From NCBI GenBank assembly GCA_947462495.1, contig CANHOY010000079.1:1-7405 (forward strand): a stretch of DNA of 7,405 nt, written 5' to 3'. The number at the start of each line of letters is the position of its first letter. Positions within the stretch are counted from its first letter, which is position 1. Under the pieces are notes generated by a model, which made no database searches, was not told the DNA's origin, and saw nothing but the letters and a program-made list of their open reading frames with translations. Of the stretch, positions 1-5,475 are shown in pieces. The translations under genes and the position numbers were made by a program. The stretch is from Bacteroidota bacterium. GTDB lineage: Bacteria; Bacteroidota; Bacteroidia; Chitinophagales; Chitinophagaceae.

Positions 1-192
1 AAGGCATTTGAAAAATGTAAAGAGTTAAAAGTAAGTACCATAGGATTTACTGGAGCTGGTGGAGGAAAAATGAAAGAACTAAGTGATTTACTTTTAAATG
101 TACCTTCTAACGATACCCCAAGAATTCAAGAAAGTCATATTCTTATTGGACACATTATTTGCGAATTGGTCGAAAAAAATATATTTGGGTAA
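1..192 (+). CDS. gmhA: Sedoheptulose-7-phosphate isomerase, C-terminal part (5' end outside window)
   Basis: The last 63 codons of a SIS-domain protein run from the window edge to a TAA. The fragment resembles the C-terminal third of GmhA, which is about 190 residues in E. coli. It has the glycine-rich turn GFTGAGGGKM (fragment residues 15-24) and then RIQESHILIGH (41-51) in the last helix. Gln43 and His51 of the fragment align with Gln172 and His180, recalled as zinc ligands of E. coli GmhA. The enzyme is cytoplasmic and converts D-sedoheptulose 7-phosphate to D-glycero-D-manno-heptose 7-phosphate, the first step to activated heptose. The stop overlaps the next start by one base, so the two genes are probably translationally coupled. 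The two following heptose genes support the assignment. Another SIS-family sugar isomerase is possible but less likely. Confidence 0.85.
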   Translation, partial: KAFEKCKELKVSTIGFTGAGGGKMKELSDLLLNVPSNDTPRIQESHILIGHIICELVEKNIFG

Positions 193-878
193 TGGAAGCC
201 ATTGTATTAGCAGGTGGCTTAGGTACCAGATTAAGGTCGGTGGTACCAGATTTGCCTAAGTGTATGGCACCTATTAATGGGATTCCTTTCCTCTCCTATT
301 TAATCGATCATCTAACTACTGAAGGGATTACCAAATTTATATTTGCCTTAGGGTATAAATCAGATGAATTCATTCATTTTTTAAATAAAAAACTTCCTAA
401 TAATAATTATAGTATTGTTATTGAAGACGAACCTTTAGGCACTGGAGGCGCTATTAAATTAGCGGCCAATGAAGCCAGTTCCAAAGATATTATCGCTTTA
501 AATGGAGATAGTTTATATAAAGCTAACTTAAATCAATTGATGCAATTTCATCTACAGAATAATTCCGATTGCACTTTGGCGCTTAAGCCTATGCATCAAT
601 TTGAACGGTATGGTTCAGTAGAAATAAATGATAATGCCACCATTGCTTCTTTTGAAGAAAAAAAATTTATGGAAACAGGCTTCATCAATGGCGGTGTGTA
701 TGCTATCAATATAGCTTCTTTTTTAGCCAAAGCTTTACCTAATCAATTTTCTTTGGAGAAAGATTATTTAGAAAAACATGCTTCGGAAGGAAAGTTTTAT
801 GGAAATATACAGGAAGCTTATTTTATTGATATCGGTATTCCTGAAGATTTTGCGAAAGCACAAATTGAATTACTTTAA
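192..878 (+). CDS. hddC: D-glycero-alpha-D-manno-heptose 1-phosphate guanylyltransferase (HddC-like nucleotidyltransferase)
   Basis: This 228-residue protein is a full-length single-domain sugar-phosphate nucleotidyltransferase. It has the NTP-binding signature LAGGLGTRL (residues 6-14), LPKCMAPI (21-28) with the conserved Lys23, PLGTGGAI (81-88), NGDS (104-107) with metal-binding Asp106, FINGGVYAI (164-172) and FIDIGIPEDF (211-220) with the second metal Asp213. I chose the ATG at 192 because it places the signature at the N-terminus as is usual in the family. A TTG at 159 would add 11 unconserved residues inside the upstream gene. The TAATG overlap suggests coupling to gmhA. The family uses sugar-1-phosphate plus NTP; position between gmhA and a gmhB-like gene makes heptose 1-phosphate plus GTP the best guess, giving GDP-heptose. 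Sequence alone does not separate GTP from other nucleotides, so another glycan nucleotidyltransferase remains possible. Confidence 0.8.
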   Translation: MEAIVLAGGLGTRLRSVVPDLPKCMAPINGIPFLSYLIDHLTTEGITKFIFALGYKSDEFIHFLNKKLPNNNYSIVIEDEPLGTGGAIKLAANEASSKDIIALNGDSLYKANLNQLMQFHLQNNSDCTLALKPMHQFERYGSVEINDNATIASFEEKKFMETGFINGGVYAINIASFLAKALPNQFSLEKDYLEKHASEGKFYGNIQEAYFIDIGIPEDFAKAQIELL

Positions 879-893
879 TTGAAAATTAATTTC

Positions 894-1445
894 ATGTTTG
901 ATTTTAAAAATATAGATGCCCATTGGACTTTATTTCTGGATAGAGATGGAGTAATCAATTTTGAACAACGCAACGATTATGTGAAAAGCTGGTCGGAATT
1001 TAAATTTTACAAAGAAAGTTTAAAAGCGCTCCCCTTATTGGCTAATAAATTCTCTACCATTGTCATTACTACTAATCAAAAGGGCGTGAGCAAAGGATTA
1101 ATGTCAGAAACTGACTTATCTGATATTCATGAACATATGGTGATTGAAATAAATAAAGTGGGTGGCAGAATTGACCATATTTTTTATTGTACCGATCTAG
1201 AAGATGATTCTAAAAATCGAAAACCACAGCCGGGTATGGCTTTTCAAGCAAAGGAGCTCTTCCCAAGTATTCAATTTGAAAAATCTATCATGGTAGGTAA
1301 TAGAACCAGTGATATGGAATTTGGACGTAATGCAGGGTTATATACTGTATTTTTAGCCACCACACACCCTGAAACTACATTCCCTAATCCTTTGATTGAT
1401 TTTAGGTTTAATCACTTATTAGAATTTGCAGAAGCGATTCAATAA
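894..1445 (+). CDS. gmhB: D-glycero-D-manno-heptose 1,7-bisphosphate phosphatase-like HAD-IIIA hydrolase
   Basis: This 183-residue protein has the size and HAD motifs of GmhB. Motif I is FLDRDGVIN (residues 14-22), with nucleophile Asp16 and acid/base Asp18. Motif II is ITTNQKG (58-64), the conserved Lys is in RKPQPGM (109-115), and motif IV is GNRTSDM (135-141) with Asp140. The expected role is removal of the 7-phosphate from heptose 1,7-bisphosphate, between the kinase and the guanylyltransferase. Two points are unusual compared with E. coli GmhB: the Cys/His zinc loop is absent (only Cys99 remains), and the first acidic residue of motif IV is Asn136. The ATG at 894 is preferred; an in-frame TTG at 879, directly after the previous stop, would add five residues. 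It is the last gene of the heptose operon. An imidazole-glycerol or histidinol phosphatase relative is less likely in this context. Confidence 0.8.
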   Translation: MFDFKNIDAHWTLFLDRDGVINFEQRNDYVKSWSEFKFYKESLKALPLLANKFSTIVITTNQKGVSKGLMSETDLSDIHEHMVIEINKVGGRIDHIFYCTDLEDDSKNRKPQPGMAFQAKELFPSIQFEKSIMVGNRTSDMEFGRNAGLYTVFLATTHPETTFPNPLIDFRFNHLLEFAEAIQ

Positions 1446-1472
1446 GTGTTATAAAGTATTTTGCAAATAAAA

Positions 1473-1499
1473 AAGCGCCTCAGTTTGTTGGAGACGCTT
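1473..1499 (-). terminator. Intrinsic terminator between convergent operons, strongest for lepA
   Basis: A 9-bp stem (1473-1481 with 1491-1499) encloses a 9-nt loop. On the - strand the RNA stem is fully paired, with one internal G.U wobble, and is followed by a U-rich tail (UUUUAUUUG, after two paired Us). On the + strand the wobble becomes a C.A mismatch (1478 with 1494), and the tail is TATATAATAATTT rather than a T run. It therefore fits a rho-independent terminator of the tpiA-lepA transcript, and at best a weaker one for the heptose operon. It lies 27 bases past the 3' end of the gmhB-like gene and 28 bases past that of lepA. Confidence 0.75.
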
Positions 1500-1527
1500 A
1501 TATAATAATTTGAAAAAAATAATTTGA

Positions 1528-3312
1528 CTAATCTAATTTAAGTACCGCTAAGAAAGCTTCTTGTGGAATTTCCACATTGCCTATTTGTCGCATTCTCTTT
1601 TTACCTTCTTTTTGCTTCTCTAATAATTTACGCTTACGGCTAATATCGCCACCATAACATTTGGCAGTTACATCCTTGCGCATGGCACTTATATTTTCAC
1701 GGGCTACTACTTTAGCACCAATGGCGGCTTGAATGGCAATTTGGAATTGTTGCTTGGTCAATAACTCTTTTAGTTTCTCACAAAGTCTGCGGCCAAAATC
1801 AGAAGCTTTCCCTCTATGAATTAATGCACTTAGGGCATCTACTTTATCACTATTCAATAAAATATCCATCTTTACAATATCGGCATCTCTAAAACCTATT
1901 TGACTATAATCAAAGGAAGCATACCCCCTAGTTTGACTTTTTAACTTATCATAAAAATCAAATACAATTTCTGTCATTGGCATTTCAAAAATCAATTCAA
2001 CCCTGGTAGGCGTTAAATAACTTTGATTCATCAAAATACCTCTCTTACTTAAACAAAGCGTAATAATATTTCCTATATAATCTGGCGAAGTAATAATTTG
2101 TGCGCGAATATAAGGTTCTTCAATATGCTCAATTTTTACAGGATCGGGCATTTCTGAAGGATTGTTCACAATAATTTTTTCACCCCTAGTGGTATAAGCT
2201 ATAAAACTTACGTTAGGAACTGTGGTAATTACTGTTTGATTGAATTCTCTTTCTAAACGTTCTTGGATAATCTCCATATGAAGCAATCCTAAAAATCCAC
2301 ATCTAAAACCAAATCCTAATGCTTGTGAGGTTTCCAATTCAAAAGTTAAAGAAGCATCATTCAATTGTAATTTTTCCATACAATCTCTTAGCTCTTCAAA
2401 CTCATCTGTATTCACTGGATAAATACCAGCAAATACCATTGGTTTAACTTCTTCAAAACCATTAATCATAGGACCTGGATTATTAGCAAGCGTAATAGTA
2501 TCTCCTACTTTTACTTCTTTAGCAATTTTAATTCCTGTTATAATATAACCCACATCACCTGCTCTCACTTCTGCCTTGGGGGTCATGGCTAATTTTAAAA
2601 CACCCACTTCATCTGCATTGTAATCCCTACCAGATGCTACAAAACGAATTTTGTCATTTTTCTTTAAAACGCCATTCATAATTCGGTAGTAAACAATAAT
2701 TCCACGGAAGCTATTAAATACACTATCAAAAATCAATGCTTGCAAAGGGGCTTCTGGATCACCTACTGGTGCTGGAATGCGTTCACAAATGGCTTGTAGT
2801 ATTTCTTCAATACCAATACCCGAACGGCCACTAGCTAACAATATATCTTCTTGTTTACATCCTATTAACTCAATAATTTGATCGGTAACTTCTGGAATTT
2901 TAGCCCCATCCATGTCAATTTTATTAATCACTGGTATAATTTCTAAATTATTTTCCAATGCCAAATATAAATTGCTAATGGTTTGTGCTTGTATCCCTTG
3001 AGAGGCATCTACTAATAATAACGCACCTTCACATGCAGCTAACGCCCTACTTACTTCATAACTAAAGTCAACGTGACCGGGCGTATCAATTAAATTATAA
3101 GTGTAGGTAATTCCTTTGTGTACATAATTAATTTGAATCGCATGACTCTTAATGGTAATTCCTTTCTCTCTTTCTAAATCCATATCATCCAACACCTGAT
3201 TCATCATCTCGCGTTCGGTAATCGTTTTAGTATGTTCTAATAAACGATCAGCCAAAGTACTTTTACCGTGATCAATATGAGCGATGATACAAAAATTTCT
3301 AATATTCTTCAT
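1528..3312 (-). CDS. lepA: Translation factor GTPase LepA (elongation factor 4)
   Basis: This 594-residue protein matches the usual LepA length of about 600. The GTPase domain shows G1 AHIDHGKST (residues 11-19), the G2 region REKGITIK (48-55), G3 DTPGH (76-80) with catalytic His80, G4 NKID (130-133) and G5 SGRSGIG (161-167). EF-G-like domains II, III and V follow, including GFRCGFLGLLHMEI, and then the LepA-specific C-terminal domain with CYGGDISRKRKLLEKQKEGK and an ending close to the family consensus. LepA is a ribosome-binding GTPase affecting translation initiation, elongation or subunit biogenesis; its exact role is debated. The ATG puts the P-loop about ten residues in, as is standard. 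No Shine-Dalgarno sequence is visible. It starts 25 nt after the tpiA stop, so co-transcription is likely. The sequence is intact and looks conserved throughout. Confidence 0.98.
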   Translation of the reverse strand: MKNIRNFCIIAHIDHGKSTLADRLLEHTKTITEREMMNQVLDDMDLEREKGITIKSHAIQINYVHKGITYTYNLIDTPGHVDFSYEVSRALAACEGALLLVDASQGIQAQTISNLYLALENNLEIIPVINKIDMDGAKIPEVTDQIIELIGCKQEDILLASGRSGIGIEEILQAICERIPAPVGDPEAPLQALIFDSVFNSFRGIIVYYRIMNGVLKKNDKIRFVASGRDYNADEVGVLKLAMTPKAEVRAGDVGYIITGIKIAKEVKVGDTITLANNPGPMINGFEEVKPMVFAGIYPVNTDEFEELRDCMEKLQLNDASLTFELETSQALGFGFRCGFLGLLHMEIIQERLEREFNQTVITTVPNVSFIAYTTRGEKIIVNNPSEMPDPVKIEHIEEPYIRAQIITSPDYIGNIITLCLSKRGILMNQSYLTPTRVELIFEMPMTEIVFDFYDKLKSQTRGYASFDYSQIGFRDADIVKMDILLNSDKVDALSALIHRGKASDFGRRLCEKLKELLTKQQFQIAIQAAIGAKVVARENISAMRKDVTAKCYGGDISRKRKLLEKQKEGKKRMRQIGNVEIPQEAFLAVLKLD

Positions 3313-3337
3313 GTAAGTGAAAGTAGTCTTTTAAAAT

Positions 3338-4099
3338 CTATTTAAGTGCATTGATAATGGCTGCAAATTCAGTGGCGATTAAGGACGCACCTCCTACTAA
3401 ACCTCCATCCACATCAGGTTGTGAAAATAATTCTTTAGCATTAGAAGCTTTAACACTTCCGCCATAAAGTATAGATATTTCTTGCGCAATGGCTTCTCCG
3501 TATTGAGTAGCTAAAACACTTCTAATATATGCGTGTATTTCTTGAGCTTGCTCACTACTTGCTGTTTTTCCAGTACCAATAGCCCAAATGGGCTCATAAG
3601 CTATTACTACTTTAACAATTTGTGCTGCAGTTAAATGAAACAACCCATTTTTTAATTGGGCTTCTACAAATACATTTTGGGTACCCGCTTCTCTAATGGC
3701 TAATGGTTCACCACAACAAAAAATGGGGGTACTATCAATGGCTAATACAGCATTTAATTTTTCTGCTAATAAAGCATCTGATTCTGCAAAATATTCACGA
3801 CGTTCAGAGTGGCCTAATACAATATGTTTGACTCCTACAGAAGCCAACATTGGGGCACTAATTTCACCAGTATACGCACCAGTTGATTTTTGATGACAGT
3901 TTTGAGCTGCTACAAATACATTGGATTGATTTGCTAATTTTTCTACAGCCAAAGGAATATAAATAGCTGGTACGGCAAAAATAGCTTCTTGATGTGCTTG
4001 TAAACTATGTGGGGTCGCTAATAATTCGTTGAGTAATTGACTAGCTTCAACACTAGTTAAGTTCATTTTCCAGTTGGCCGCTGCGATTTGTTTTCTCAT
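3338..4099 (-). CDS. tpiA: Triosephosphate isomerase
   Basis: This 253-residue protein has normal family length for a TIM barrel. It interconverts dihydroxyacetone phosphate and glyceraldehyde 3-phosphate in cytoplasmic glycolysis and gluconeogenesis. All catalytic elements are visible: Lys11 in AANWKMN, His97 in LGHSERR, Glu169 in AYEPIWAIGTGKTA with the mobile lid loop, and the phosphate-binding loops YGGSVKASN (212-220) and DGGLVGGASL (231-240). The ATG start puts NWKMN at residues 9-13, as usual. The gene ends in TAG and is followed after 25 nt by lepA on the same strand. A Bacteroidota-type promoter box about 45 nt upstream suggests that it begins a tpiA-lepA transcript. No Shine-Dalgarno sequence is seen. 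Confidence 0.98.
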   Translation of the reverse strand: MRKQIAAANWKMNLTSVEASQLLNELLATPHSLQAHQEAIFAVPAIYIPLAVEKLANQSNVFVAAQNCHQKSTGAYTGEISAPMLASVGVKHIVLGHSERREYFAESDALLAEKLNAVLAIDSTPIFCCGEPLAIREAGTQNVFVEAQLKNGLFHLTAAQIVKVVIAYEPIWAIGTGKTASSEQAQEIHAYIRSVLATQYGEAIAQEISILYGGSVKASNAKELFSQPDVDGGLVGGASLIATEFAAIINALK

Positions 4100-4144
4100 A
4101 AATATTCAAAAATGGTTGAAATAATGGCTATTATTTTAGCGCTG

Positions 4145-4152
4145 CAAAGGTA
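4145..4152 (-). promoter_or_regulatory. Bacteroidota -7 promoter box for tpiA(-lepA)
   Basis: On the - strand the sequence reads TACCTTTG, a perfect match to the Bacteroidota -7 consensus TAnnTTTG. It lies about 45 nt upstream of the tpiA ATG. A TTTG that could serve as the -33 element lies at 4177-4180, separated by 24 nt, slightly longer than the usual spacing of about 17-23. Transcription would start near 4138, leaving a leader of about 40 nt. Function is inferred from the consensus only. Confidence 0.55.
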
Positions 4153-4168
4153 ATCAAATTTTATGGCT

Positions 4169-4190
4169 AAAAACCCCAAATTTGGGAACT
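4169..4190 (-). terminator. Palindrome and T-run: possible weak terminator of the glmU-like gene
   Basis: A perfect 12-bp palindrome, CCCAAATTTGGG, spans 4175-4186. On the - strand it is followed by G and five Ts, and it begins 14 nt after the stop of the GlmU-like gene. As a hairpin it has only three to four GC pairs around an AT core, so it would be a weak terminator. The same bases lie 22-34 nt upstream of the tpiA -7 box, so the palindrome could instead be a dyad for a DNA-binding protein. The sequence does not decide between these. Confidence 0.35.
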
Positions 4191-4200
4191 GTTTCCCCCA

Positions 4201-5370
4201 TTAGGAATGGGTTATTTCCTTATACAAGTGCTTTAAAACAAGCTTTTCGGCCTCTGTAACAGTAAAACCTTTTAATTTCTTCCAATTGTTTAAATCACTG
4301 ATGACTTTTTCGTATTGATAACCTGGGAGAATACCCCAAGTAAAATTAGGCAAATGCTTAGGCAATAATCCATTTCCAAATATATTAGCGCTTACACCAA
4401 TATAGGAACCAGTATTGATACTAGATTGAATGGCAAATCGGCTATAATCACCCATGAGCATACCCATCTTATGTCCTACTTCCTCCCATTCTTGTTTAAA
4501 TTCATTCCACATTTGTATGATTCCTGCTGTATTTTTAAGATTGCTATTGCAAGTACCTGCTCCAATATTACACCAATAACCAATTATGCTGTCTCCTAAA
4601 TAACCTTCATGCCCTTTGTTCGAAAACCCCATGAGTACCGAGTTTTTAATTTCACCACCTGCTAAACAATAAGGCCCAATGGTGGTAGCTCCATAAATAC
4701 TTGCGTTCATTTTAACGACCCCTTTTTGACCTAGAACAAAAGGGCCTCTGATAGAAGTTCCTTCCATTACAATGGCATCTTTCCCAATATAAATAGGCCC
4801 AACACTTGCATTTAAATTAGAACATAAAACGGTGGCTCCCTCTTCAATAAATATGTTTTCAGGATGTACTACTTTATTACTACTATCGATTGGTTGACTT
4901 TTTCTTTTTGCTTTCACCCAATGGAGGTCTCTTTCTATCCACTTGGTATGCAAGGAAAGTAATTGAATTTGATCTTGAACGAAATCCACTTCTTGATAAG
5001 TAATTGGTGGCAAAGAAGCCAATAAAATTTTCTGAAAAGACCGATCCTTCGACTTTGTGGCAATCCATTTTCCAGTAGCACTCATTAATTTTTCACCCTC
5101 TTTTAGTGCGTTGATATGAGCAATAAGATCCTCATTTGGAATACAAGTAATATTTATAAAATAGAGTGATTCCTCGTTTTTTAAAAAATCATTGTCTTCC
5201 AATAAAACTTGTAAATAAGGGGCTGTATAAACACTACAAGTTTCTTTTAGCGCTTGTTCCCATCTTTCTTGAATTGTATAAATACCTACTCTTATGTTGG
5301 CTAAAGATTGCGTTAAACTAAAAGGGTAAAAATTACCCCTATCTGCTATATCCACAAGGACGTACCGCAT
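4201..5370 (-). CDS. GlmU-like protein: divergent nucleotidyltransferase domain plus left-handed beta-helix acetyltransferase
   Basis: This 389-residue protein resembles the alternate GlmU family of Bacteroidota. The N-terminal half (about 1-165) starts MRYVLVDIADRGNFYPFSL and contains LANIRVGIYTIQERWE. It has none of the classical GxGTRM pyrophosphorylase loop. From about residue 170, hexapeptide repeats form a left-handed beta-helix (IYIGKDAIVMEG, SIRGPFVLG, ASIYGATTIG). KGHEGYLGDSIIG (252-264) and NIGAGT (268-273) match the acetyltransferase active site of E. coli GlmU, whose catalytic His363 and Tyr366 correspond to His254 and Tyr257. The expected product is UDP-GlcNAc for peptidoglycan and LPS, but only the acetyltransferase half is supported by motifs. 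I chose the ATG at 5370 because the family motif begins there; a TTG at 5412 would add 14 unconserved residues. The gene is divergent from pruA and lies 101 bp before tpiA. Confidence 0.85.
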   Translation of the reverse strand: MRYVLVDIADRGNFYPFSLTQSLANIRVGIYTIQERWEQALKETCSVYTAPYLQVLLEDNDFLKNEESLYFINITCIPNEDLIAHINALKEGEKLMSATGKWIATKSKDRSFQKILLASLPPITYQEVDFVQDQIQLLSLHTKWIERDLHWVKAKRKSQPIDSSNKVVHPENIFIEEGATVLCSNLNASVGPIYIGKDAIVMEGTSIRGPFVLGQKGVVKMNASIYGATTIGPYCLAGGEIKNSVLMGFSNKGHEGYLGDSIIGYWCNIGAGTCNSNLKNTAGIIQMWNEFKQEWEEVGHKMGMLMGDYSRFAIQSSINTGSYIGVSANIFGNGLLPKHLPNFTWGILPGYQYEKVISDLNNWKKLKGFTVTEAEKLVLKHLYKEITHS

Positions 5371-5398
5371 TTTAAATGGTTTATATCCTAAAATTAGA

Positions 5399-5406
5399 CA
5401 AAGTTT
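5399..5406 (-). promoter_or_regulatory. Imperfect -7 box, possible promoter of the glmU-like gene
   Basis: The - strand reads AAACTTTG, matching TAnnTTTG except at the first base. It lies 28 nt upstream of the ATG at 5370, and no clear -33 TTG was found. If it is used, transcription begins downstream of the TTG at 5412, which supports the ATG as the start. The evidence is weak. Confidence 0.3.
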
Positions 5407-5448
5407 TATCAAAATACAGAACTTCCTAACGCGTGTTCATTTAATGCT

Positions 5449-5456
5449 TATTTTTG
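5449..5456 (+). promoter_or_regulatory. Bacteroidota -7 promoter box for pruA
   Basis: TATTTTTG matches the TAnnTTTG consensus perfectly, 19 nt upstream of the ATG of the dehydrogenase gene. No convincing -33 TTTG lies at the usual distance. The leader would be only about 12-15 nt, AT-rich and without a Shine-Dalgarno sequence. The box sits in the 105-bp divergent gap shared with the GlmU-like gene. Confidence 0.5.
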
Positions 5457-5475
5457 TAATCTAATATTTAACATT

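Noticed and set aside
159..191. N-terminal extension of the guanylyltransferase from a TTG.
   Set aside because: It lies inside gmhA, adds residues not expected in the family, and the ATG at 192 gives the normal N-terminus.
222..252. Two copies of GGTACCAGATT, 20 bp apart, at the start of the guanylyltransferase gene.
   Set aside because: They are read in different frames and encode different conserved family residues (GTRL and VPDL), so chance similarity within coding sequence is the simplest explanation.
1446..1527. Possible small RNA or short gene in the convergent gap.
   Set aside because: Apart from the terminator hairpin, the gap is AT-rich with no promoter box or credible reading frame.
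3696..3893. Open frame of 65 codons on the + strand inside tpiA.
   Set aside because: It is antisense to a highly conserved enzyme and shows no recognisable motif or own signals.
4883..5068. Open frame of 61 codons on the - strand inside the GlmU-like gene.
   Set aside because: It is an out-of-frame shadow with low-complexity composition at its end and no start signals.
5371..5412. N-terminal extension of the GlmU-like protein from a TTG at 5412.
   Set aside because: The first 14 residues look unlike the family start, and the possible promoter box lies within this stretch.
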